Assembly: GCA_026874595.1 (NCBI GenBank)
Contig: CM049313.1
Coordinates: 47,874,159 to 47,938,158, forward strand
Direction of reading: 5' to 3'
From: Sipunculus nudus
Lineage: Eukaryota; Annelida; Sipuncula; Golfingiida; Sipunculidae
DNA length: 64,000 nucleotides
This document shows positions 35,019 to 47,112 of this stretch, in pieces (position 1 is the first letter of the stretch; each line of letters opens with the position of its first letter). Under the pieces are notes generated by a model, which was not told the DNA's origin, did no database searches, and was given only the letters and a program-made list of their open reading frames with translations. Made by a program: the position numbers and the translations under genes.

Positions 35019-37635
35019 CCCCAGTACCTTGTGGTGCTTATGTTTCTATGCATAATTCGCATTGACAGGTACTAGACTTAATCAGCCGATAACATTTTCG
35101 GTCTTTCATTCTTTTGGTCTCTTTACAAAAATTAATCAAAATGTTCGTGCTGGTTCATTTCTGGCTGGATTTTAGCAATCTTACTGTAGTACCCTTTGGT
35201 CCTATTTATAAATAAACCAGTGGCTAGGGCTCCATTAGATAACTGCCTCAAAATGTCCTATGAAAATACCGTCTCAGGTCGTATTAGATACCATCATTAT
35301 TGTTGGCAGAAGCTATTTCAGATGAAACTTGGGCGATAAACCCCAGTACTTTGTGGTGCTTATGTTTCTATGCATCATTAGCATTCACAGGTAGTATAAT
35401 TAATCAGCCGATAACATTTTCGATCTGTCATTTGGTTTCTTGGTCTCTTTGATAAAGTAATTGAAATGTTCGTCCTGCTTTATTTCTGGCTGGATTGTAG
35501 TAATCTTACTGTAGTACTCCTAATATCAATAGAAAAATACACCAGTGCCTACGGGCTCCACAAGACCACTGCCACAAAAATGTCATATGAAAATACCGTC
35601 TCAGGTCCTATATGATACCATCTTTATAGTTGCCAGAAGCTATTACAGATGAAATTTCGGCGATAAACCCCAGTACCTTGTGGTGCTTATGTTTCTATGC
35701 ATCATTAGCATTCACAGGTACTAGAATCAATCAGCAGATAACACTTTCGATCTGTCATTTTGTTTCTTGGTCTCCTTGATAAATTCATTAAAATGTTCAT
35801 TCTGCTTCATTTCAGGCTGGTTTGTAGCAATCTTACTATAGTACCCTTAGGTGCTAGTTGAAATAAACAACAGTGCCTACGGGCTCCACAAGACCACTGC
35901 CACAAAAATGTCCGATGTAAATACCGTCTCAGGTCCTATATGATACCACCTTTATAGTTGCCAGAAGCTATTACAGATGAAATTTCGGCGATAAACCCCA
36001 GTACCTTGTGGTGCTTATGTTTCTATGCATCATTAGCATTCACAGGTACTAGACTTAATCAACGGATAACACTTTCGATTTTTACTTTTGTTTCTTGGTT
36101 TCTTTGATAAAGTAATTAAAATGTTCATTCTGCTTCATTTCAGGCTGGATTGTAGCAATCTTACTGTAGTACCCCTAGGTGCTAGTTGAAAAATACACCA
36201 GTGCCTACGGGCTCCACAAGACCACTGCCACAAAAATGTCCGATGAAAATACCGTCTCAGGTCCTATATGATACCATCTTTATAGTTGCCAGAAGCTATT
36301 ACAGATGAAATTTCGGCGATAAATCCCAGTACCTTGTGGTGCTTATGTTTCTATGCATCATTAGCATTCACAGGTACTAGACTTAATCAGCCGATAACAC
36401 TTTCGATTTTTACTTTTGTTTCTTTGTTTCTTTGATAAATTAATTAAAATGTTCATTCTGCTTCATTTCAGGCTGGTGTGTAGCAATCTTGCTGTAGCAC
36501 CCCTAGGTGCTAGTTGAAAAATACACTAGTGCCTACGGGCTCCACAAGACCACTGCCACAAAAATGTCCGAGGTAAATACCGTCTCAGGTCCTATATGAT
36601 ACCACCTTTATAGTTGCCAGAAGCTATTACAGATGAAATTTCGGCGATAAACCCCAGTACCTTGTGGTGCTTATGTTTCTATGCATCATTAGCATTCACA
36701 GGTACTAGACTTAATCAGCCGATAACACTTTCGATTTTTACTTTTGTTTCTTGGTCTCCTTGATAAATTAATAAAAATGTTCATTCTGCTTCATTTCAGG
36801 CTGGTTTGTAGCAATCTTACTGTAGTACCCCTAGGTGCTAGTTGAAAAATACACCAGTGCCTACGGGCTCCACAAGACCACTGCCACTAAAATGTCCGAT
36901 GAAAATACCGTCTCAGGTCCTATATGACACCATCTTTATAGTTGCTAGAAGCTATTACAGATGAAATTTCGGCGATAAACCCCAGTACCTTGCGGTGCTT
37001 ATGTTTCTATGCATCATTAGCATTCACAGGTACTAGACTTAATCAGCCGATAACACTTTCGATCTTTCCTTTTGTTTCTTGGTCTCCTTGATAAATTCAT
37101 TAAAATGTTCATTCTGCTTCATTTCAGGCTGGTTTGTAGCAATCTTACTGTAGTACCCCTAGGTGTTAGTTGAAAAATACACCAGTGCCTACGGGCTCCA
37201 CAAGACCACTGCCACAAAAATGTCCGATGAAAATACCGTCTCAGGTCCTATATGATACCATCTTTATAGTTGCCAGAAGCTATTACAGATGAAATTTCGG
37301 CGATAAACCCCAGTACCTGGTGGTGCTTATGTTTCTATGCATCATTAGCATTCACAGGTACTAGACTTAATCAGCCGATAACACTTTCGATCTTTCCTTT
37401 TGTTTCTTGGTCTCCTTGATAAATTCATTAAAATGTTCATTCTGCTTCATTTCAGGCTGGTTTGTAGCAATCTTACTGTAGTACCCCTAGGTGCTAGTTG
37501 AAAAATACACCATTGCCTACGGGCTCCACAAGACCACTGCCACAAAAATGTCCTATATAAATATCGTCTCAGGTCCTATAGGATACCATCTTTATAGTTG
37601 CAAGAAGCTATTACAGATGAAACTTCGACGATCAA
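35019..37635 (+). repeat. Higher-order block, 8 monomers, 2617 bp
   Basis: Lengths 322, 327, then six of 328. Sequence from about 33.87 kb to 35.5 kb recurs from about 36.49 kb to 38.1 kb at offset 2617, with GGTGTTAGTTG and CAGTACCTGGTGG in both. The monomer starting 36324 is chimeric (joint near 36.48 kb). Confidence 0.85.
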
Positions 37636-40600
37636 CCCCAGTACCTTGTGGTGCTTATGTTTCTATGCATAATTCGCATTGACAGGTACTAGACTTAATC
37701 AGCCGATAACATTTTCGGTCTTTCATTCTTTTGGTCTCTTTACAAAAATTAATCAAAATGTTCGTGCTGGTTCATTTCTGGCTGGATTTTAGCAATCTTA
37801 CTGTAGTACCCTTTGGTCCTATTTATAAATACACCAGTGGCTAGGGCTCCATTAGATAACTGCCTGAAAATGTCCTATGAAAATACCGTCTCAGGTCGTA
37901 TTAGATACCATCATTATTGTTGGCAGAAGCTATTTCAGATGAAACTTGGGCGATAAACCCCAGTACTTTGTGGTGCTTATGTTTCTATGCATCATTAGCA
38001 TTCACAGGTAGTATAATTAATCAGCCGATAACATTTTCGATCTGTCATTTGGTTTCTTGGTCTCTTTGATAAAGTAATTGAAATGTTCGTCCTGCTTTAT
38101 TTCTGGCTGGATTGTAGTAATCTTACTGTAGTACTCCTAAGATCAATAGAAAAATACACCAGTGCCTACGGGCTCCACAAGACCACTGCCACAAAAATGT
38201 CCGATGAAAATACCGTCTCAGGTCCTATATGATACCATCTTTATAGTTGCCAGAAGCTATTACAGATGAAATTTCGGCGATAAACCCCAGTACCTTGTGG
38301 TGCTTATGTTTCTATGCATCATTAGCATTCACAGGTACTAGAATCAATCAGCCGATAACACTTTCGATCTGTCATTTTGTTTCTTTTTCTCCCTGATAAA
38401 TTCATTAAAATGTTCATTCTCCTTCATTTCAGGCTGGTTTGTAGCAATCTTACTGTAGTACCCTTAGGTGCTAGTTGAAATATACAACAGTGCCTACGGT
38501 CTCCACAAGACCACTGCCACAAAAATGTCCGATGTAAATACCGTCTCAGGTCCTATATGATACCACCTTTATAGTTGCCAGAAGCTATTACAGATGAAAT
38601 TTCGGCGATAAACCCCAGTACCTTGTGGTTCTTATGTTTCTATGCATCATTAGCATTCACAGGTACTAGACTTAATCAGCCGATAACACTTTCGATTTTT
38701 ACTTTTGTTTCTTGGTTTCTTTGATAAAGTAATTAAAATGTTCATTCTGCTTCATTTCAGGCTGGTTTGTAGCAATCTTACTGTAGTACCCCTAGGTGCT
38801 AGTTGAATAATACACCAGTGCCTACGGGCTCCACAAGACCACTGCCACAAAAATGTCCGATGAAAATACCGTCTCAGGTCATATATGATACCATCTTTAT
38901 AGTTGCTAGAAGCTATTACAGATGAAATTTCGGCGATAAACCCCAGTACCTTGTGGTGCTTATGTTTCTATGCATCATTAGCAATCACAGGTACTAGACT
39001 TAATCAGCCGATAACACTTTCGATTTTTACTTTTGTTTCCTTGTCTCTTTGATAAATTAATTAAAATGTTCATTCTGCTTCATTTCAGGCTGGTGTGTAG
39101 CAATCTTACTGTAGTACCGCTAGGTGCTAGTTGAAAACTACACCAGTGCCTACGGGCTCCACAAGACCACTGCCACAAAAATGTCCGATGAAAATACCGT
39201 CTCAGGTCCTATATGATACCATCTTTATAGTTGCCAGAAGCTATTACAGATGAAATTTCGGCGATAAACCCCAGTACCTTGTGGTGCTTATGTTTCTATG
39301 CATCATTAGCATTCACAGGTACTAGACTTAACCAGCCGATAACACTTTCGATCTTTCCTTTTGTTTCTTGGTCTCCTTGATAAATTTAAAAATGTTCATT
39401 CTCATTCATTTCAGGCTGGTTTGTAGCAATCTTACTGTAGCACCCCTAGGTGCTAGTGGAAAAATACACCAGTGCCTACGGGCTCCACAAGACCACTGCC
39501 ACAAAAATGTCCGATGAAAATACCGTCTCAGGTCCTATATGATACCATCTTTATAGTTGCCAGAAGCTATTACAGATGAAATTTCGGCGATAAACCCCAG
39601 TACCTTGTGGTGCTTATGTTTCTATGCATCATTAGCATTCACAGGTACTAGACTTAATCAGCCGATAACATTTTCGGTCTTTCATTCTTTTGGTCTCTTT
39701 ACAAAAATTAATCAAAATTTTCGTGCTGGTTCATTTCTGGCTGGATTTTAGCAATCTTACTGTAGTACCCCTAGGTGATAGTTGAAAAATACACCAGTGC
39801 CTACGGGCTCCACAAGACCACTGCCTCAAAAATGTCCGATGAAAATACCGTCTCAGGTCCTATATGATACCATCTTTATAGTTGCCAGAAGCTATTACAG
39901 ATGAAATTTCGGCGATAAACCCCAGTACCTTGTGGTGCTTATGTTTCTATGCATCATTAGCATTCACAGGTACTAGACTTAATCAGCCGATAATACTTTC
40001 GATTTTTACTTTTGTTTCTTTGTTTCTTTGATAAATTAATTAAAATTTTCATTCTGCTTCATTTCAGGCTGGTGTGTAGCAATCTTACTGTAGTACCCCT
40101 AGGTGCTAGTTGAAAACTACACAAGTGCCTACGGGCTCCACAGGACCACTGCGACAAAAATGTCCGATGAAAATACCGTCTCAGGTCCTATATGATACCA
40201 TCTTTATAGTTGCCAGAAGCTATTACAGATGAAATTTCGGCAATAAACCCCAGTACCTTGTGGTGCTTATGTTTCTATGCATCATTAGCATTCACAGGTA
40301 CTAGACTTAACCAGCCGATAACACTTTCGATCTTTCCTTTTGTTTCTTGGTCTCCTTGATAAATTTAAAAATGTTCATTCTCATTCATTTCAGGTGGTTT
40401 GTAGCAATCTTGCTGTAGCACCCCTAGGTGCTAGTTGAAAAATACACCAGTGCCAACGGGCTCCACAAGACCACTGCCACAAAAATGTCCGATGTAAATA
40501 CCGTCTCAGGTCCTATATGATACCACCTTTATAGTTGCCAGAAGCTATTACAGATGAAATTTCGGCGATAAACCCCAGTACCTTGTGGTGCTTATGTTTC

Positions 40601-41884
40601 TATGCATCATTAGCATTCACAGGTACTAGACTTAACCAGCCGATAACACTTTCGATTTTTACTTTTGTTTCTTGGTCTCCTTGATAAATTAATAAAAATG
40701 TTCATTCTGCTTCATTTCAGGCTGGTTTGTAGCAATCTTACTGTAGTACCCCTAGGTGCTAGTTGAAAAATACACCAGTGCCTACGGGCTCCACAAGACC
40801 ACTGCCACTAAAATGTCCGATGAAAATACCGTCTCAGGTCCTATATGACACCATCTTTATAGTTGCTAGAAGCTATTACAGATGAAATTTCGGCGATAAA
40901 CCCCAGTACCTTGTGGTGCTTATGTTTCTATGCATCATTAGCATTCACAGGTACTAGACTTAATCAACCGATAACACTTTCGATTTTTACTTTTGTTTCT
41001 TGGTCTCCTTGATAAATTAATAAAAATGTTCATTCTGCTTCATTTCAGGCTGGTTTGTAGCAATCTTACTGTAGTACCCCTAGGTGCTAGTTGAAAAATA
41101 CACCAGTGCCTACGGGCTCCACAAGACCACTGCCACAAAAATGTCCGATGAAAATACCGTCTCAGGTCCTATATGACACCATCTTTATAGTTGCTAGAAG
41201 CTATTACAGATGAAATTTCGGCGATAAACCCCAGTACCTTGTGGTGCTTATGTTTCTATGCATCATTAGCATTCACAGGTACTAGACTTAATCAGCCGAT
41301 AACACTTTCGATCTTTCCTTTTGTTTCTTGGTCTCCTTGATAAATTCATTAAAATGTTCATTCTGCTTCATTTCAGGCTGGTTTGTAGCAATCTTACTGT
41401 AGTACCCCTAGGTGCTAGCTGAAAACTACACCAGTGCCTACGGGCTCCACAAGACCACTGCCACAAAAATGTCCGATGAAAATACCGTCTCAGGTCCTAT
41501 ATGATACCATCTTTATAGTTGCCAGAAGCTATTACAGATGAAATTTCGGCGATAAACCCCAGTACCTTGTGGTGCTTATGTTTCTATGCATCATTAGCTT
41601 TCACAGGTACTAGACTTAATCAGCCGATAACACTTTCGATCTTTCCTTTTGTTTCTTGGTCTCCTTGTTAAATTCATTAAAATGTTCCTCCTGCTTCATT
41701 TCAGCCTGGTTTGTAGCAATCTTACTGTAGTACCCCTAGGTGCTAGTTGAAAAATACACCAGTGCCTACGGGCTCCACAAGACCACTGCCACAAAAATGT
41801 CCTATGAAAATACCGTCTCAGGTCCTATATGATACCATCTTTATAGTTGCCAGAAGCTATTACAGATGAAACTTCGACGATCAA
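37636..41884 (+). repeat. Higher-order block, 13 monomers, 4249 bp
   Basis: Lengths: 322, 327, 328, 328, 328, 326, 325, 328, 325, then four of 328. The 326-bp member is a 325 type that has the GCTGG form of the exon-acceptor-like junction. The monomer starting 39595 is a chimera of standard and 322-bp types. About 39.6-40.9 kb recurs at 45.1-46.5 kb (offset 5556). Confidence 0.85.
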
Positions 41885-44501
41885 CCCCAGTACCTTGTGG
41901 TGCTTATGTTTCTATGCATAATTAGCATTGACAGGTACTAGACTTAATCAGCCGATAACATTTTCGGTCTTTCATTCTTTTGGTCTCTTTACAAAAATTA
42001 ATCAAAATGTTCGTGCTGGTTCATTTCTGGCTGGATTTTAGCAATCTTACTGTAGTACCCTTTGGTCCAATTTATAAATACCCCAGTGGCTAGGGCTGCA
42101 TTAGATAACTGCCTCAAAATGTCCTATGAAAATACCGTCTCAGGTCGTATTAGATACCATCATTATTGTTGGCAGAAGCTATTTCAGATGAAACTTGGGC
42201 GATAAACCCCAGTACTTTGTGGTGCTTATGTTTCTATGCATCATTAGCATTCACAGGTAGTATAATTAATCAGCCGATAACATTTTCGATCTGTCATTTG
42301 GTTTCTTGGTCTCTTTGATAAAGTAATTGAAATGTTCGTCCTGCTTTTTTTCTGGCTGTTTTGTAGTAATCTTACTGTAGTACTCCTAAGATCAATAGAA
42401 AAATACACCAGTGCCTACGGGCTCCACAAGACCACTGCCACAAAAATGTCATATGAAAATACCGTCTCAGGTCCTATATGATACCATCTTTATAGTTGCC
42501 AGAAGCTATTACAGATGAAATTTCGGCGATAAACCCCAGTACCTTGTGGTGCTTATGTTTCTATGCATCATTAGCATTCACAGGTACTAGAATCAATCAG
42601 CCGATAACACTTTCGATCTGTCATTTTGTTTCTTGGTCTCCTTGATAAATTCATTAAAATGTTCATTCTGCTTCATTTCAGGCTGGTTTGTAGCAATCTT
42701 ACTGTAGTACCCTTAGGTGCTAGTTGAAATAAACAACAGTGCCTACGGGCTCCACAAGACCACTGCCACAAAAATGTCCGATGTAAATACCGTCTCAGGT
42801 CCTATATGATACCACCTTTATAGTTGCCAGAAGCTATTACAGATGAAATTTCGGCGATAAACCCCAGTACCTTGTGGTGCTTATGTTTCTATGCATCATT
42901 AGCATTCACAGGTACTAGACTTAATCAACGGATAACACTTTCGATTTTTACTTTTGTTTCTTGGTTTCTTTGATAAAGTAATTAAAATGTTCATTCTGCT
43001 TCATTTCAGGCTGGATTGTAGCAATCTTACTGTAGTACCCTTAGGTGCTAGTTGAAAAATACACCAGTGCCTACGGGCTCCACAAGACCACTGCCACAAA
43101 AATGTCCGATGAAAATACCGTCTCAGGTCCTATATGATACCATCTTTATAGTTGCCAGAAGCTATTACAGATGAAATTTCGGCGATAAACCCCAGTACCT
43201 TGTGGTGCTTATGTTTCTATGCATCATTAGCATTCACAGGTACTAGACTTAATCAGCCGATAACACTTTCGATTTTTACTTTTGTTTCTTTGTTTCTTTG
43301 ATAAATTAATTAAAATGTTCATTCTGCTTCATTTCAGGCTGGTGTGTAGCAATCTTACTGTAGTACCCCTAGGTGCTAGTTGAAAACTACACAAGTGCCT
43401 ACGGGCTCCACAAGACCACTGCCACAAAAATGTCCGATGAAAATACCGTCTCAGGTCCTATATGATACCATCTTTATAGTTGCCAGAAGCTATTACAGAT
43501 GAAATTTCGGCGATAAACCCCAGTACCTTGCGGTGCTTATGTTTCTATGCATCATTAGCATTCACAGGTACTAGACTTAATCAGCCGATAACACTTTCGA
43601 TCTTTCCTTTTGTTTCTTGGTCTCCTTGATAAATTCATTAAAATGTTCATTCTGCTTCATTTCAGGCTGGTTTGTAGCAATCTTACTGCAGTACCCCTAG
43701 GTGCTAGTTGAAAAATACACCAGTGCCTACGGGCTCCACAAGACCACTGCCACAAAAATGTCCGATGAAAATACCGTCTCAGGTCCTATATGATACCATC
43801 TTTATAGTTGCCAGAAGCTATTACAGATGAAATTTCGGCGATAAACCCCAGCACCTTGTGGTGCTTATGTTTCTATGCATCATTAGCATTCACAGGTACT
43901 AGACTTAATCAGCCGATAACACTTTCGATTTTTACTTTTGTTTCTTTGTCTCTTTGATAAATAAATTAAAATGTTCATTCTGCTTCATTTCAGGCTGGTG
44001 TGTAGCAATCTTACTGTAGTACCCCTAGGTGCCAGTTGAAAACTACACCAGTGCCTACGGGCTCCACAAGACCACTGCCACAAAAATGTCCGATGAAAAT
44101 ACCGTCTCAGGTCCTATATGATACCATCTTTATAGTTGCCAGAAGCTATTACAGATGAAATTTCGGCGATAAACCCCAGTACCTTGTGGTGCTTATGTTT
44201 CTATGCATCATTAGCATTCACAGGTACTAGACTTAATCAGCCGATAACACTTTCGATCTTTCCTTTTGTTTCTTGGTCTCCTTGATAAATTCATTAAAAT
44301 GTTCATTCTGCTTCATTTCAGGCTGGTTTGTAGCAATCTTACTGTAGTACCCCTAGGTGCTAGTTGAAAAATACACCAGTGCCTACGGGCTCCACAAGAC
44401 CACTGCCACAAAAATGTCCGATGAAAATACCGTCTCAGGTCCTATAGGATACCATCTTTATAGTTGCCAGAAGCTATTACAGATGAAACTTCGACGATCA
44501 A
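41885..44501 (+). repeat. Higher-order block, 8 monomers, 2617 bp
   Basis: Lengths 322, 327, then six of 328. Markers GGTCCAATTTATAAATACC and GGCTGTTTTG in the 322/327 pair link it to the pairs starting 59186 and 62124, more than 17 kb away. Confidence 0.85.
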
Positions 44502-47112
44502 CCCCAGTACCTTGTGGTGCTTATGTTTCTATGCATAATTAGCATTGACAGGTACTAGACTTAATCAGCCGATAACATTTTCGGTCTTTCATTCTTTTGG
44601 TCTCTTTACAAAAATTAATCAAAATGTTCGTGCTGGTTCATTTCTGGCTGGATTTTAGCAATCTTACTGTAGTACCCTTTGGTCCTATTTATAAATAAAC
44701 CAGTGGCTAGGGCTCCATTAGATAACTGCCTCAAAATGTCCTATGAAAATACCGTCTCAGGTCGTATTAGATACCATCATTATTGTTGGCAGAAGCTATT
44801 TCAGATGAAACTTGGGCGATAAACCCCAGTACTTTGTGGTGCTTATGTTTCTATGCATCATTAGCATTCACAGGTAGTATAATTAATCAGCCGATAACAT
44901 TTTCGATCTGTCATTTGGTTTCTTGGTCTCTTTGATAAAGTAATTGAAATGTTCGTCCTGCTTTATTTCTGGCTGGATTGTAGTAATCTTACTGTAGTAC
45001 TCCTAATATCAATAGAAAAATACACCAGTGCCTACGGGCTCCACAAGACCACTGCCACAAAAATGTCATATGAAAATACCGTCTCAGGTCCTATATGATA
45101 CCATCTTTATAGTTGCCAGAAGCTATTACAGATGAAATTTCGGCGATAAACCCCAGTACCTTGTGGTGCTTATGTTTCTATGCATCATTAGCATTCACAG
45201 GTACTAGACTTAATCAGCCGATAACATTTTCGGTCTTTCATTCTTTTGGTCTCTTTACAAAAATTAATCAAAATGTTCGTGCTGGTTCATTTCTGGCTGG
45301 ATTTTAGCAATCTTACTGTAGTACCCCTAGGTGATAGTTGAAAAATACACCAGTGCCTACGGGCTCCACAAGACCACTGCCACAAAAATGTCCGATGAAA
45401 ATACCGTCTCAGGTCCTATATGATACCATCTTTATAGTTGCCAGAAGCTATTACAGATGAAATTTCGGCGATAAACCCCAGTACCTTGTGGTGCTTATGT
45501 TTCTATGCATCATTAGCATTCACAGGTACTAGACTTAATCAGCCGATAATACTTTCGATTTTTACTTTTGTTTCTTTGTTTCTTTGATAAATTAATTAAA
45601 ATTTTCATTCTGCTTCATTTCAGGCTGGTGTGTAGCAATCTTACTGTAGTACCCCTAGGTGCTAGTTGAAAACTACACAAGTGCCTACGGGCTCCACAGG
45701 ACCACTGCCACAAAAATGTCCGATGAAAATACCGTCTCAGGTCCTATATGATACCATCTTTATAGTTGCCAGAAGCTATTACAGATGAAATTTCGGTGAT
45801 AAACCCCAGTACCTTGTGGTGCTTATGTTTCTATGCATCATTAGCATTCTCAGGTACTAGACTTAACCAGCCGATAACACTTTCGATCTTTCCTTTTGTT
45901 TCTTGGTCTCCTTGATAAATTTAAAAATGTTCATTCTCATTCATTTCAGGTTGTTTGTAGCAATCTTGCTGTAGCACCCCTAGGTGCTAGTTGAAAAATA
46001 CACCAGTGCCAACGGGCTCCACAAGACCACTGCCACAAAAATGTCCGATGTAAATACCGTCTCAGGTCCTATATGATACCACCTTTATAGTTGCCAGAAG
46101 CTATTACAGATGAAATTTCGGCGATAAACCCCAGTACCTTGTGGTGCTTATGTTTCTATGCATCATTAGCATTCACAGGTACTAGACTTAATCAGCCGAT
46201 AACACTTTCGATTTTTACTTTTGTTTCTTGGTCTCCTTGATAAATTAATAAAAATGTTCATTCTGCTTCATTTCAGGCTGGTTTGTAGCAATCTTACTGT
46301 AGTACCCCTAGGTGCTAGTTGAAAAATACACCAGTGCCTACGGGCTCCACAAGACCACTGCCACTAAAATGTCCCATGAAAATACCGTCTCAGGTCCTAT
46401 ATGACACCATCTTTATAGTTGCTAGAAGCTATTACAGATGAAATTTCGGCGATAAACCCCAGTACCTTGTGGTGCTTATGTTTCTATGCATCATTAGCAT
46501 TCACAGGTACTAGACTTAATCAGCCGATAACACTTTCGATCTTTCCTTTTGTTTCTTGGTCTCCTTGATAAATTCATTAAAATGTTCATTCTGCTTCATT
46601 TCAGGCTGGTTTGTAGCAATCTTACTGCAGTACCCCTAGGTGCTAGTTGAAAAATATACCAGTGCCTACGGGCTCCACAAGACCACTGCCACAAAAATGT
46701 CCGATGAAAATACCGTCTCAGGTCCTATATGATACCATCTTTATAGTTGCCAGAAGCTATTACAGATGAAATTTCGGCGATAAACCCCAGTACCTGGTGG
46801 TGCTTATGTTTCTATGCATCATTAGCATTCACAGGTACTAGACTTAATCAGCCGATAACACTTTCGATCTTTCCTTTTGTTTCTTGGTCTCCTTGATAAA
46901 TTCATTAAAATGTTCATTCTGCTTCATTTCAGGCTGGTTTGTAGCAATCTTACTGTAGTACCCCTAGGTGCTAGTTGAAAAATACACCATTGCCTACGGG
47001 CTCCACAAGACCACTGCCACAAAAATGTCCTATATAAATATCGTCTCAGGTCCTATAGGATACCATCTTTATAGTTGCAAGAAGCTATTACAGATGAAAC
47101 TTCGACGATCAA
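44502..47112 (+). repeat. Higher-order block, 8 monomers, 2611 bp
   Basis: Lengths 322, 327, 325, 328, 325, 328, 328, 328. The first 325-bp member is the standard/322 chimera also found at 39595. The 327-bp member carries CTAATATC and ATGTCATATG, as does the one starting 35341. Confidence 0.85.

Noticed and set aside
34874-35065. Recurring 60-66 codon open frames within the array on both strands (for example 34874-35065, 39557-39751, 56274-56474 minus)
   Set aside because: They recur at monomer or higher-order spacing, exist only in copies lacking a particular stop, many start at a non-ATG codon, and have no recognisable protein features. They are by-products of the satellite sequence.
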